DNA of 64,000 nt from the NCBI GenBank assembly GCA_018266575.1, contig JAFEAE010000015.1, positions 186,001-250,000 of the forward strand, given 5' to 3'. Positions within the stretch are counted from its first letter, which is position 1. Every line of letters begins with the position of its first letter. This document shows positions 7,767-16,991 of this stretch, one piece after another. The position numbers were made by a program, and so were the translations under genes. The DNA is from Bacteroidota bacterium (GTDB lineage Bacteria; Bacteroidota; Bacteroidia; Chitinophagales; Chitinophagaceae). The notes under the pieces were generated by a model. The model did no database searches. It saw only the letters and a program-made list of their open reading frames with translations, and was not told where the DNA came from.

Positions 7767-9767
7767 ATGATATCAGGATTAAAGATACCTAAATTGACGC
7801 GTTGGATTTTTCGTACCGGTATTATTTTTTTGTTGCTGATGACATTGCTTCGTTTTGCGTTGTTTTTCTTCTTTTCAAGGCAAGGAAATAGTTTTTTTGA
7901 TGTGTTCCCTGCTTTTGTAATGGGATTGCGCTACGACCTTCGTGATGTTTGTATCCTCTGCATGTTATTAATGATCCTCGGAAGTTTCTCTGCATTGCAT
8001 CCATTGAAAACCCGCCTTGGCAGGCGTGTTGCCTTTATATTGATTGGTATCGCCTCATTTTTGCTCGTATTTTTTTATTCGGTAGATTTTGCACATTACA
8101 GTTATTTGTCGCAACGGTTAAATGCAAGTGTGCTCAATTACCTCAGCGATGCAGGTATATCTCTCCGAATGGTTTGGCAAACATACCCCGTGATACGCAT
8201 TTTGATTATTATAGCTATCGGCACTTTGTTTATTTTATGGATAGTAAGAAATGGTTACCGTAAAATTGACGAAGGAAAATCATCTGCTACCAAACGTAGC
8301 CGCCTGTGGTGGTTCATTGTTTCGTTTTTATTGTTTGGATTGGCAATTTTCGGAAGGGCCGGCCAATACCCGCTTCGGTGGAGCGACGCATTTGGATTAG
8401 GCAGCGATTATAAAGCCAATCTTTCATTAAACCCTTTTCAATCTTTTGCCAGCAGCCTGAAATTCATGCATGCAACATATAGCAAAAGATATGTAGAAGA
8501 GGCATACCCGATCCTTACTCCATATTTCGGGCTCAATAAAAACGATTCTGAAAGCCTGAATTTTGAACGGCATATTTCACCAAGAGAAGGATCTTTGACG
8601 TCGACTCCAAATATTGTTGTGGTGATCTGCGAATCATTCAGTGCGTATAAAAGTTCCATGTGGGGGAACCCGTTGAATACGACGCCATATTTTAACAGCA
8701 TGTGCCAGCAAGGAATATTTTTTGACCATTGTTTTACGCCAACTTATGGAACTGCAAGGGGAGTGTGGGCTGTGATAACGGGTATTCCGGATGTGGAAAT
8801 CCAGACAACTACATCAAGCAGGAATCCTGCTGCAGTAGACCAACACACGATCATCAATAATTTTACCAACTACAACAAGTTTTATTTTATCGGTGGAAGC
8901 ACAAGCTGGGCAAACATCCGCGGACTGCTCACAAACAATATCAAAGATTTGCATTTATATGAACAACAGGATTATTCTGCTCCGAAAATTGATGTATGGG
9001 GAGTGAGTGATAAGAATTTATTTTTAGAAGCGAATAAAGTATTGCGTAAGCAAGACAAGCCATTTTTTGCCGTTATACAAACTGCAGATAATCACCGGCC
9101 ATATACGATTCCGTCAGAAGACCAGCAGGAGTTTCATACGATTACAATGTCGGAGGATTCGTTAAAACAATTCGGTTTTCAATCTCTCGATGAAATGAAT
9201 GCTTTCCGTTATACCGATTTTTGTTACCAGAAATTTATTGAAGCAGCAAAGCAAGAAAAATACTTTGACAATACTGTTTTTCTTTTTGTAGGTGATCATG
9301 GAATTGTCGGCGACGCCGACTACATGTTTCCAAAAGCCTGGACGCATCAACGTTTGACGATGGAACATGTGCCATTATTGATTTACGCACCAAAACTGTT
9401 GGCGCCAAAACGCATATCATACATTTGCTCACAAATTGATGTGCTTCCCACGCTTGCCGGGCTGGCAAATATTCCATATACTAACTCGGCTTTGGGAAGA
9501 GATATCCTTGATTCAGCAAATTACAGCTCAAAAAAAGCTTTTTCTTTTTTGTATGACCCGGACCAGGGATATATAGGGTTGATAAAAGGAAATTATTTGT
9601 ACCGGAAACAATTGAAAACGGGTAAAGAAGAATTTGTATCCATTGTCAATAACGATCCGGTTATTATCAATTCAAAGAATGATTCTTCACAGGAAATAAT
9701 GCGGGAATTATCGAGTGGGGTATATGAAACTGCGAAATATCTTATTCTTACCAATAAAAAGAAATAA
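7767..9767 (+). CDS. LTA synthase-like sulfatase-fold membrane protein
   Basis: 666 aa. Roughly five membrane helices fill residues 1-200, followed by an extracytoplasmic sulfatase/LtaS domain (about 285-640). Active-site features are visible: metal-ligand Glu in VVVICESFSAY, a candidate nucleophile Thr in PTYGTARGVWA, WGVSDKNLF, NHRPYT, and the GDHG metal motif. Family knowledge: LtaS/MdoB relatives transfer glycerol-phosphate or phosphoethanolamine head groups from phospholipids to envelope glycans. A Gram-negative Bacteroidota should not make lipoteichoic acid, so another envelope acceptor is inferred. The divergent PAP2 phosphatase could recycle a lipid product, which is speculative. Confidence 0.85.
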   Translation: MISGLKIPKLTRWIFRTGIIFLLLMTLLRFALFFFFSRQGNSFFDVFPAFVMGLRYDLRDVCILCMLLMILGSFSALHPLKTRLGRRVAFILIGIASFLLVFFYSVDFAHYSYLSQRLNASVLNYLSDAGISLRMVWQTYPVIRILIIIAIGTLFILWIVRNGYRKIDEGKSSATKRSRLWWFIVSFLLFGLAIFGRAGQYPLRWSDAFGLGSDYKANLSLNPFQSFASSLKFMHATYSKRYVEEAYPILTPYFGLNKNDSESLNFERHISPREGSLTSTPNIVVVICESFSAYKSSMWGNPLNTTPYFNSMCQQGIFFDHCFTPTYGTARGVWAVITGIPDVEIQTTTSSRNPAAVDQHTIINNFTNYNKFYFIGGSTSWANIRGLLTNNIKDLHLYEQQDYSAPKIDVWGVSDKNLFLEANKVLRKQDKPFFAVIQTADNHRPYTIPSEDQQEFHTITMSEDSLKQFGFQSLDEMNAFRYTDFCYQKFIEAAKQEKYFDNTVFLFVGDHGIVGDADYMFPKAWTHQRLTMEHVPLLIYAPKLLAPKRISYICSQIDVLPTLAGLANIPYTNSALGRDILDSANYSSKKAFSFLYDPDQGYIGLIKGNYLYRKQLKTGKEEFVSIVNNDPVIINSKNDSSQEIMRELSSGVYETAKYLILTNKKK

Positions 9768-9793
9768 TAATAATATCTCATTGTTGTTATAAA

Positions 9794-9818
9794 GAAGCTC
9801 TAAATATTTCTGAGCTTC
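9794..9818. terminator. Hairpin after the LtaS-like gene
   Basis: GAAGCTC (9794-9800) and GAGCTTC (9812-9818) form a 7-bp stem 27 bp past the stop. The following ATTGTTTCAGTGG resembles an arm of the 1660/4417 hairpin family. It lacks a strong T run, so terminator function is only likely. Confidence 0.4.
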
Positions 9819-9964
9819 ATTGTTTCAGTGGAAAAATTTTCTTTGAAATAAATTGTTGTGCACATAAAATTCTTGGTGTAATTAATTATCTTCGGAGATA
9901 ACCTAAACTTTGAACCTTCTCCTTGCTCGTTAATCATTTTTTAACCCCAATTACATCAATCATC

Positions 9965-11074
9965 ATGTCGCAGGTTTCAACAACACAACGTTTGTATTCA
10001 CTCGATGCGCTTCGCGGATTTGATATGTTCTGGATTATGGGCGCAGAAGAAATTTTTCATGCTATGTCTAAGGCAACAGGTTCTCCTTTCTGGGGAGCGA
10101 TTGCCAATCAATTAACACATCCCGACTGGAACGGTTTTCATTTGTATGATCTTATTTTCCCGCTATTTCTTTTTATTGCCGGTGTAGCAACACCTTATTC
10201 AGTAGGAAAGGAATTAGATAACGGCGTTGCCAGAAAGAAATTATTGCTTCGAGTGATCCGCCGTGGATTGATACTGGTAGTGCTCGGCGTTATTTACAAC
10301 AATGGATTGCAAATCCGCCCGCTATCCGATATACGTTTCGGGAGTGTGCTTGGAAGAATTGGCCTCGCATATATGTTTGCCAACATCATTTACCTGTACA
10401 GCAAACAAACTACGCAGATCATCTGGTTCTTTTCATTAATTATCGGTTACTGGTTACTGTTAAAACTTACGTCGGCACCGGGTTTCCCGAGGGGTGACCT
10501 TACCATGAAGGGAAATTTTGCTTCATATATCGACAGGTCTGTCCTTCCCGGCCGTTTGTATCTTGGTATTCACGATCCTGAAGGTTTGGTATCTACCATT
10601 CCGGCAATTGGTACGGGTTTGCTTGGTATTCTTACAGGAAGTTTTTTGCGGAATAACCCGATGTCGCAAACAAAAAAGGTTCTTCGGTTATTCATCACCG
10701 GTATAATCTTCCTGATCGTAGCACAGATTTGGAACCTCGATTTCCCGATCAATAAAAATCTCTGGACAAGTTCATTTGTATTGCAGGTTGGCGGGTTAAG
10801 CTTGTTACTGCTTTCCGTATTTTACTACATCATTGATGTGCGGGGGCATAAAAAATGGGCTTTCTTTTTTAAAGTGATCGGGATGAATTCCATTTTAATT
10901 TATATGTCCGAACGTTTTGTGGAATGGAATTATTCTACAAATAGCTTCTTTCAATGGGTAGGGCAATTGATCGGTAACCCTTTCAATATCGTAGCGATGG
11001 CATGCTGCTATGTTTTATTAAAATGGTTGTTCTTGTATTTTATGTATAAACAGAAAGTATTCCTAAGAGTATAA
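9965..11074 (+). CDS. HGSNAT-like (DUF5009) multi-pass acyltransferase family protein
   Basis: 369 aa from the ATG at 9965, whose product starts MSQVSTTQRLYSLDALRGFDM; an upstream TTG at 9923 is less likely. The signature region LDALRGFDMFWI, HPDWNGFHLYDLIFPLFLF and AGVATPYS matches bacterial relatives of heparan-alpha-glucosaminide N-acetyltransferase, with about ten membrane helices. Family knowledge: these carry acetyl groups across a membrane to amino sugars; the bacterial substrates are unknown. It stands alone on the plus strand and its stop runs straight into a long inverted repeat. Confidence 0.85.
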   Translation: MSQVSTTQRLYSLDALRGFDMFWIMGAEEIFHAMSKATGSPFWGAIANQLTHPDWNGFHLYDLIFPLFLFIAGVATPYSVGKELDNGVARKKLLLRVIRRGLILVVLGVIYNNGLQIRPLSDIRFGSVLGRIGLAYMFANIIYLYSKQTTQIIWFFSLIIGYWLLLKLTSAPGFPRGDLTMKGNFASYIDRSVLPGRLYLGIHDPEGLVSTIPAIGTGLLGILTGSFLRNNPMSQTKKVLRLFITGIIFLIVAQIWNLDFPINKNLWTSSFVLQVGGLSLLLLSVFYYIIDVRGHKKWAFFFKVIGMNSILIYMSERFVEWNYSTNSFFQWVGQLIGNPFNIVAMACCYVLLKWLFLYFMYKQKVFLRV

Positions 11075-11153
11075 TGCGCTGAACGCGTAATCTTAATGCA
11101 AAACGCTGAATGCACTTGAGTCATTCAGCGTTTTGCATTAAGCGTTCAGCATT
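11073..11153. repeat. Long inverted repeat (possible bidirectional terminator)
   Basis: Arms at 11073-11112 and 11122-11153 share the series GCTGAACGC, TTAATGCAAAACGCTGAATG and its complement, with a short loop. It begins in the stop codon of the acyltransferase gene. Stem length and position suit a transcription stop, but there is no T tract. Confidence 0.65.
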
Positions 11154-11154
11154 A

Positions 11155-11238
11155 TCACGCTGCTCTCTTCCTGTTCCTTTTGGTGTTACCAGCTAAACAT
11201 GCGAGCAAAACCTGTGTGGTGATATATTTGCTTTTCAT
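11155..11238 (-). CDS. Possible 27-aa basic peptide
   Basis: An ATG at 11238 opens a 27-codon frame reading MKSKYITTQVLLACLAG and ending in a strongly basic tail (TKRNRKRAA). The frame stays open upstream without another ATG through lysine/arginine-rich codons, so a longer product from a rare start is possible. AAGG just upstream is a weak ribosome-binding candidate. I do not recognise it and it may be chance. Confidence 0.2.
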   Translation of the reverse strand: MKSKYITTQVLLACLAGNTKRNRKRAA

Positions 11239-11360
11239 AACCTTAGTTTTAAAATTCTTTTTGATTTTCTTTCCTCGCTCTTTCAACCGCTTCTGAAATT
11301 GTGACGCGGCGTTGTGAAAAAAGGTTACATTAATTTTTATTTTTCTTCAAACTCTCTCGA

Positions 11361-11448
11361 CGATGACCGTTGTTGGATGATAGATGATCGTGTTTATATA
11401 AGACTTCAAAATTTAAGGCGGTCATCTATCATCAACCATCGAACATCA
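11361..11448. repeat. Inverted repeat of ATCATC/GATGAT words
   Basis: Arm TTGGATGATAGATGATCG (11373-11390) faces CGGTCATCTATCATCAACC (from 11419). The same words recur at 11868-11963 and near 25120, marking one dispersed sequence class. It lies upstream of the small gene at 11542 and argues against longer upstream starts for that gene. Confidence 0.6.
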
Positions 11449-11541
11449 TTTCCCACTGCTTTAACAGAATTTTTTATTTGGGAATTGTTGCTTTTTGATA
11501 AAAACTGCGTCTTATATACAGAGAGCTTTAAATCTCTGGTT

Positions 11542-11862
11542 ATGGAAACGAAATATGCACAACAGGAAATATTGCTAATCACCGGCACCAGTTTTTCTTC
11601 GCGCCAGTTGTGTGAAACAAATGATAACAGAGGCCCGAAATCCGATATTGAAAAATTAGAGGATGCCTGCTGGAATGGCTTATTACCGGAAATACTCCCT
11701 GAAATTTTCAGGCAACCTTGTAACCAAAAAAAATTATACCTGTGGGATATAAAAGAAGCGCAGCATTTTATTGAGCTCGAATTAAGCGAATATCCCGAAC
11801 TGGTAGAAAAATATTTTTCTATCGATCCATATACTTTTTTACAGGTTCAATATAGTAATTAG
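11542..11862 (+). CDS. Hypothetical 106-aa protein
   Basis: The ATG at 11542 is preferred (METKYAQQEILLITGTSFSS). The same frame is open from 11314, but that extension runs through an inverted repeat and has no protein-like character. The product is acidic, soluble, without signal or membrane segment; its C-terminal half reads KKLYLWDIKEAQHFIELEL and ends FSIDPYTFLQ. It looks like a small protein conserved within the family, but I cannot name a domain. Inverted-repeat elements flank it on both sides. Confidence 0.6.
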   Translation: METKYAQQEILLITGTSFSSRQLCETNDNRGPKSDIEKLEDACWNGLLPEILPEIFRQPCNQKKLYLWDIKEAQHFIELELSEYPELVEKYFSIDPYTFLQVQYSN

Positions 11863-11867
11863 TTGAA

Positions 11868-11963
11868 GGTAGATGATAAAAACAGATGACAGTTGACAGA
11901 TGTTAGATGTAAGCCATTAATTTTGAATAACTGCTTTTAAGACTGTCATCTATCATCTGTCAT
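11868..11963. repeat. Quasi-palindromic GACAGATG/CATCTGTC word element
   Basis: The left arm contains GATGACAGTTGACAGATG; the right arm (about 11940-11963) contains GACTGTCATCTATCATCTG. The arms pair imperfectly because each is a shuffled series of short words. It lies between convergent genes, consistent with a bidirectional terminator. TGACAGT here is the unit amplified at 24982-25086. Confidence 0.6.
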
Positions 11964-11971
11964 ATTATGTA

Positions 11972-12715
11972 TTATTTCTTCTGCGCGATAAGTATCAATC
12001 GCGGGGATGTTTTTACATCAAACGGATTCAATGTGTAATCGCCAAAAAATGCGTTTATATTTAACTGTTGCAGCGAAAACATTTTTGTAAAATCGTCGAG
12101 AGCGAACTTACGTATACGTTCAGTAAATTCTAAAGGTTCATTCAACTCTGGGTCTTCAATTACTATTTTTTTATAGAAATAAAGATCATCGCACCATTTG
12201 TTTATTTTGAAAATAACACTGCCGGATTTTTTTGTCATCTCATTGACCAAATGTTCTTCTGCATAATGTGCGTTTAAATAATCCAACACAAAAACCCCAT
12301 TTTTTTTTAACGACTGGCTGATCGTTCGCATAGCGCTGTTATGTTCCCGTTCTGAAACAAAATAACCAAAACTGGTAAAAAAGTTGAACGCGTAATCAAA
12401 ATAATTTATCCGGAAAAGCATACGCATATCGTGTTCATAAAAATGCAGGTGGTCGTTTTCAAATTGCCTGGCATATATGATGCTTGAAGGTGCAAGATCG
12501 ATGCCGGTAACATCGAAACCTTTTTCTGCAAGTATCTTTGCGTGGCGTCCGCGTCCGCATGCCACATCCAGCATGGTTGCATCTTTTGCTGGTTGTAACC
12601 GGGCAATAAGATGATCGATGAGAGTTGCTGCTTCGTTGTCGTCGCGATCTGAATAAAGCAAATGATAGTAAGGAGAATTGAACCACTCTTTGAACCAGGT
12701 TCCATGGCTTTGCAT
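11972..12715 (-). CDS. Class I SAM-dependent methyltransferase
   Basis: 247 aa. Motif I is LDVACGRGRHAKILAEKG, motif II ends VTGIDLAP, and a post-motif region reads FNFFTSFGYF. The fold matches Methyltransf_25/UbiE-like small-molecule methyltransferases, with a C-terminal beta extension (KINKWCDDLYFYKK). Substrate unknown. It is divergent from glmM across 255 bp and has no operon partner. Confidence 0.75.
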   Translation of the reverse strand: MQSHGTWFKEWFNSPYYHLLYSDRDDNEAATLIDHLIARLQPAKDATMLDVACGRGRHAKILAEKGFDVTGIDLAPSSIIYARQFENDHLHFYEHDMRMLFRINYFDYAFNFFTSFGYFVSEREHNSAMRTISQSLKKNGVFVLDYLNAHYAEEHLVNEMTKKSGSVIFKINKWCDDLYFYKKIVIEDPELNEPLEFTERIRKFALDDFTKMFSLQQLNINAFFGDYTLNPFDVKTSPRLILIAQKK

Positions 12716-12937
12716 ACGAACTAACTTTTAACAAATGTAAGAGGCAAATTATATTTTGGGGATAATAGTTTCTTCATTGTGTATATTTTATAAACTAATT
12801 TTTGTTTATTGGTATCGTAGTTGCAGTATTTCAGGTTGAGGTAACCCTAAAAAAGCATATTTTTTCTATTCTTTTTTAATAAAATTTCAATTCCTGAAAA
12901 AAACAAACGAGTTAATAAATTGCATTTTCCAAACCCT

Positions 12938-12945
12938 TATTTTTG
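12938..12945 (+). promoter_or_regulatory. -7 element TATTTTTG for glmM
   Basis: TATTTTTG matches TAnnTTTG and lies 26 nt before the glmM GTG start. No convincing -33 TTTG was found at 18-20 bp. The rest of the 12716-12970 gap is AT-rich without a gene. Confidence 0.45.
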
Positions 12946-12970
12946 TAGAAATCATTAAACCGACGTAATT

Positions 12971-14350
12971 GTGGCATTGATCAAGAGTATTTCAGGAATC
13001 AGAGGAACCATTGGCGGAAAACCCGGTGAAAATCTATCCCCCCTCGACATTGTAAAATTTACTGCCGCTTACGGCAGTTGGATCAAGGAAAAAAACAACG
13101 GGAAAAAAATTGTTATTGGCCGTGACGCCCGCATTAGTGGCGAAATGGTAAACCATCTTGTAGTGAACACACTCACCGGGCTTGGATTGGATGTGGTTGA
13201 TTTAGGTTTGTCAACAACACCTACTGTAGAGCTTGCTGTTCAATGGGAAAAGGCCGAGGGTGGAATCATCATCACTGCGAGCCATAATCCAAAAGAGTGG
13301 AATGCACTTAAATTGTTGAATGAACACGGCGAATTTATCAGCGCTACAGACGGTGCTTATATTTTGGATAAAGCTTCAAAAGAAGATTTTTCATTTGCAA
13401 CCGTTGAAAAGATCGGCTCATATTTTACAAATCAAACCTGCATACAGAAACATATTGATGCTGTAATCAACTATCCGTTGGTTGATGTCGATTCTATTCA
13501 GCAGAAAAAATACAAAGTGGTTTTGGATGCGATCAACTCAACCGGTGCACTGGCAATCCCACCGTTATTAAAAGCATTGGGAGTAGAAGAAATGATTGTG
13601 TTGAATGAAGAAGTGAATGGGAAATTCGCACACAATCCCGAACCATTGCCTGAAAATTTAGCATTGCTGAGTTCTTCCGTAAGAAAATTTAAAGCTGATT
13701 TTGGCATTGCAGTCGACCCCGATGTTGACCGTCTTTGTTTTGTTTGTGAAGATGGAAGTATGTTTGGTGAAGAATATACATTGGTTGCTGTTGCAGATTA
13801 TGTGTTGAGCAAAAAAAGCGGCAACACCGTTAGTAATATGAGCAGCACGAAAGCGTTGAAAGATATTACGCTGAAAAGAGGCGGACAATATTTTCCTTCT
13901 GCAGTTGGCGAAGTGAATGTGGTTGCGAAAATGAAAGAAGTGAATGCTGTGATAGGTGGCGAAGGAAATGGCGGCATCATTGTCCCCGATTTACATTATG
14001 GCCGTGATGCATTGATTGGCATTGGCCTTTTTCTTAGTGCATTATCTTATCACAAAAATGGGATGAAATCTTTCCGTGCACGTTATCCTGATTATTTTAT
14101 CTCAAAGAATAAGATCGAGTTGCAGAAAGGGATTGATGTAAACGGGATTTTTGATAAAATAAAAAAGAAATACAAAAATCAACCGCTTAATACAGAAGAT
14201 GGATTGAAAATTGAATTTGATTCGGATTGGGTGCATCTCCGCACTTCCAATACAGAGCCGATCATCCGCATCTATGCAGAAAGTAATTTCGAGACTACTG
14301 CGAATAACATTGCGTTACGCCTGATGCAGGATATTAAAGAATTTATTTAA
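12971..14350 (+). CDS. glmM: Phosphoglucosamine mutase
   Basis: 459 aa from a GTG start; the conserved N-terminus ALIKSISGIRGTIGG begins directly after it and no ATG fits. The phospho-serine loop is ITASHNPKEWNALK (Ser104), the metal loop is DPDVDRLCF, and the sugar loop GGEGNGG and phosphate-binding RTSNTEPIIRIYAE are present. Role: interconverts glucosamine-6-phosphate and glucosamine-1-phosphate for UDP-GlcNAc, hence peptidoglycan and LPS. The family also includes phosphomannomutases, so exact specificity is inferred. A perfect palindrome follows its stop. Confidence 0.87.
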   Translation: MALIKSISGIRGTIGGKPGENLSPLDIVKFTAAYGSWIKEKNNGKKIVIGRDARISGEMVNHLVVNTLTGLGLDVVDLGLSTTPTVELAVQWEKAEGGIIITASHNPKEWNALKLLNEHGEFISATDGAYILDKASKEDFSFATVEKIGSYFTNQTCIQKHIDAVINYPLVDVDSIQQKKYKVVLDAINSTGALAIPPLLKALGVEEMIVLNEEVNGKFAHNPEPLPENLALLSSSVRKFKADFGIAVDPDVDRLCFVCEDGSMFGEEYTLVAVADYVLSKKSGNTVSNMSSTKALKDITLKRGGQYFPSAVGEVNVVAKMKEVNAVIGGEGNGGIIVPDLHYGRDALIGIGLFLSALSYHKNGMKSFRARYPDYFISKNKIELQKGIDVNGIFDKIKKKYKNQPLNTEDGLKIEFDSDWVHLRTSNTEPIIRIYAESNFETTANNIALRLMQDIKEFI

Positions 14351-14359
14351 CCCCACGTC

Positions 14360-14392
14360 AAACCTATAAGGTTTTCAAAACCTTATAGGTTT
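14360..14392. terminator. Perfect 16-bp-stem palindrome after glmM
   Basis: AAACCTATAAGGTTTT and its exact complement are separated by one base, starting 9 bp after the glmM stop. It is followed by TATTAATTT rather than a strong T run. It probably ends glmM transcription; this ACCTATAAGGT palindrome looks like a recurring intergenic element. Confidence 0.6.
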
Positions 14393-14418
14393 ATTAATTT
14401 CACAAACTCTCTATTTCT

Positions 14419-14426
14419 TATCTTTG
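14419..14426 (+). promoter_or_regulatory. -7 element TATCTTTG for the cysteine desulfurase gene
   Basis: TATCTTTG is identical to the rnpB -7 box and lies 42 nt before the ATG at 14469. The upstream TTG at 14445 would also lie inside the transcript, but conservation of the product favours 14469. Confidence 0.5.
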
Positions 14427-14468
14427 CAGCTTCATTTTTATTAATTGTTTTTAGAAAGATTTCAGAAG

Positions 14469-15596
14469 ATGCAAAGAATTTATTTTGATAATGCTGCTAC
14501 AACTTCATTGGATCCGCGTGTGCTTGAAGCGATGATGCCTTACCTGACAGAAAAATTTGGCAATCCATCATCAATCTATTCGTATGGGCGTGAAACAAAA
14601 CTGGCGATTGAAACAGCAAGAAAATCGGTAGCAAAAATCCTGAATGCTCATCCTGCTGAGATATTCTTTACATCCGGTGGAACGGAAAGTTCAAACACGG
14701 CTATTGCAGCAGCAGTCCACGATCTTGGCTGTAAACATATTATTACTTCCCCGCTTGAACATCATGCAACGATGCATGCTGTTGAGCATTTATTCAAAAA
14801 AGGCGAAGCTTCTGTCAGCCACGTACGTTTGCTTCCGAACGGCCATATTGACCTGGAAGATTTGGAACAACTTCTTTCAACAAGCGAAGAAAAATGTTTG
14901 GTAACATTGATGCATGCGAATAACGAGATCGGTAACCTGCTCGACATACATGCAGTGGGAAATCTTTGCAAATTGTATGGAGCCATTTTTCATTCAGACA
15001 CTGTACAAACGGTTGGACATTTCCCATTCGACTTACGCAACACGCCGGTACATTTCATAACCGGTGCGAGCCATAAATTTCACGGGCCAAAAGGGGTGGG
15101 CTTGTTATATATCAATGAGAATGTAAAGATCCATCCGTTTATTCACGGCGGTGCACAGGAACGCAACATGCGTGCAGGCACAGAAAATTTATATGGCATT
15201 GTTGGCTTTGCAAAAGCATTGGAACTTGCCACTGCCGATTTTGAAAATGACAGTGCGTATATAAAAAGCATCAAAGTGTACATGATGGAGCAACTGAAGA
15301 AATCACTGAAAGGTATTTCTTTTAATGGTGATCCGCTGGGCAGAAGTTTGTATACGGTGCTCAGCGTTTCGTTTCCAAAAACAGAAAAATCGGAAATGAT
15401 ATTATTCAATCTCGATATCAATAATATCTGCGCATCCGGCGGAAGTGCCTGTACAAGCGGTGTTGAGCAAGGTTCGCATGTGATACGCGCTATCAATAAT
15501 AATCCTAACCAGGTTACAGTACGTTTTTCTTTCAGCAAGCACAATACAAAAGAAGAAGTGGACCTCGTCGTCGAAAAGCTGAAAGAACTGATTTAG
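14469..15596 (+). CDS. Cysteine desulfurase (class V aminotransferase)
   Basis: 375 aa from the ATG at 14469 (MQRIYFDNAATTSLDP, the usual NifS/IscS-family beginning). PLP-binding features: TSGGTESSN, EHHA, NNEIGN, and Lys203 in GASHKFHGPKG. The catalytic Cys328 lies in the loop SGGSACTSG. It takes sulfur from cysteine for Fe-S clusters or thio-modifications. No iscU or iscA neighbour is visible, so a housekeeping or tRNA-thiolation role is equally possible. A 25-bp gap to the GH13 gene allows co-transcription with the sugar cluster. Confidence 0.88.
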   Translation: MQRIYFDNAATTSLDPRVLEAMMPYLTEKFGNPSSIYSYGRETKLAIETARKSVAKILNAHPAEIFFTSGGTESSNTAIAAAVHDLGCKHIITSPLEHHATMHAVEHLFKKGEASVSHVRLLPNGHIDLEDLEQLLSTSEEKCLVTLMHANNEIGNLLDIHAVGNLCKLYGAIFHSDTVQTVGHFPFDLRNTPVHFITGASHKFHGPKGVGLLYINENVKIHPFIHGGAQERNMRAGTENLYGIVGFAKALELATADFENDSAYIKSIKVYMMEQLKKSLKGISFNGDPLGRSLYTVLSVSFPKTEKSEMILFNLDINNICASGGSACTSGVEQGSHVIRAINNNPNQVTVRFSFSKHNTKEEVDLVVEKLKELI

Positions 15597-15621
15597 TATC
15601 TTTCATTTTTATCGGAATTTT

Positions 15622-16962
15622 ATGAGTAAACGAATTGCTTGCTTTTTATTTTTTATTTTCTTTCTGTCAGCTCATTTTTCTTTTGCGCAACAACATCCTT
15701 CCTGGAGTTATCAATCGAATATTTATGAGGTAAACCTGCGCCAATATACGTCTGCAGGTACATTTGTTGCATTTGAAAAGTCGCTGCCCCGTTTAAAAAA
15801 AATGGGAGTGGAAGTACTTTGGTTCATGCCAATAACACCAATAGGGGTGATCGGAAGAAAAGGAAATGAATCGGAAATGGGAAGTTATTATTCGGTAAAA
15901 GATTATTATGCAGTGAACCCCGATTACGGCACTATGAAAGACTGGAAAGTATTGGTGCAACATGCGCATGCGATGGGTTTTAGAATTCTCATCGATTGGG
16001 TGCCTAATCACACTTCACCGGATAATCCGTGGATAAAAAACCATCCGGATTTTTATAAGAAAGATAGTTTGGGAAACCCTGCAATTCCATTCGACTGGTC
16101 TGATACAAGGCAACTGAATTATGATAACCGGGAACTGCGTGATAGCATGATCGCAGCTATGAAATGGTGGATTACAGAAACAAATGTAGATGGCTTTCGT
16201 TGCGATGTTGCCTGGAATGTTCCGGATGATTTCTGGAAAGAAGCCATTGCAGAACTGCACAAGGTAAAAGATGTTTTTATGCTCGCTGAAGGTGACAAGC
16301 CTTCTTTGCACGAAGCAGGTTTTGATGAAACCTATCCCTGGAACATTATGAATGTTGCTTACGGGATTTATTCGCGTAAATCAACATTGCTGCAACTGGA
16401 TTCAACTATCCGGTATAACGATAGCGTATACCCGAAGAATGCATTTCGTTTATTTTTCACTACAAACCACGACGAGAATAGCTGGAACGGCACCGAGTTC
16501 GAACGTTTTGGTGAAGGATATAAAACGTTTGCTGTGTGGGCTTTTACAATGAAGAACAGCGTGCCATTAATTTACAGCGGGCAGGAAGAGCCTAACAAAA
16601 AAAGGTTGAAATTTTTTGTGAAGGATACAATTCCGTGGAATAAATACTCACTTGCATCATTTTATAAAACGCTAACCACGCTTCGTAAATCTTCCCCGGC
16701 ATTTGCAGCAGATGCATCTTTTAAACAATCAATATCAGGCACATACAAAGATGTATATGTTTATTTCAGAGAGAAAAAAGGAAGAAAAGCATTGGTAATA
16801 TTAAATTTCTCGGGTAATGACCAGGCAATCTCTATAGATGATGCAGGAGTAGCCGGCAGAGCAAAAAATATTTTTTCCGGAGCAATCGAAAAATTAAATA
16901 AATCATCCACATTTACATTGAAACCCTGGGGCTATCGTGTGTATGATTATCTTGCTAAATAA
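15622..16962 (+). CDS. Exported alpha-amylase family (GH13) glycoside hydrolase
   Basis: 446 aa with a clear signal peptide (MSKRIACFLFFIFFLSAHFSFAQ split near residue 22). The GH13 barrel follows: DWVPNHTS (region I), nucleophile Asp195 in GFRCDVAW, acid/base Glu223 in MLAEGDK, and Asp284 in TTNHDEN. A short C-terminal beta domain ends it. Expected to cleave alpha-glucans in the periplasm or at the surface. Directly followed by gluconate kinase and glucokinase genes, which fits feeding glucose into central metabolism. Exact bond specificity is not determinable. Confidence 0.87.
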   Translation: MSKRIACFLFFIFFLSAHFSFAQQHPSWSYQSNIYEVNLRQYTSAGTFVAFEKSLPRLKKMGVEVLWFMPITPIGVIGRKGNESEMGSYYSVKDYYAVNPDYGTMKDWKVLVQHAHAMGFRILIDWVPNHTSPDNPWIKNHPDFYKKDSLGNPAIPFDWSDTRQLNYDNRELRDSMIAAMKWWITETNVDGFRCDVAWNVPDDFWKEAIAELHKVKDVFMLAEGDKPSLHEAGFDETYPWNIMNVAYGIYSRKSTLLQLDSTIRYNDSVYPKNAFRLFFTTNHDENSWNGTEFERFGEGYKTFAVWAFTMKNSVPLIYSGQEEPNKKRLKFFVKDTIPWNKYSLASFYKTLTTLRKSSPAFAADASFKQSISGTYKDVYVYFREKKGRKALVILNFSGNDQAISIDDAGVAGRAKNIFSGAIEKLNKSSTFTLKPWGYRVYDYLAK

Positions 16963-16991
16963 TTCCTTACATTCAACTTTCATTTTCACGC

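Noticed and set aside
11314..11541. N-terminal extension of the small gene at 11542
   Set aside because: It runs through an inverted repeat and starts at a rare codon; the product's conserved-looking part begins at the ATG at 11542.
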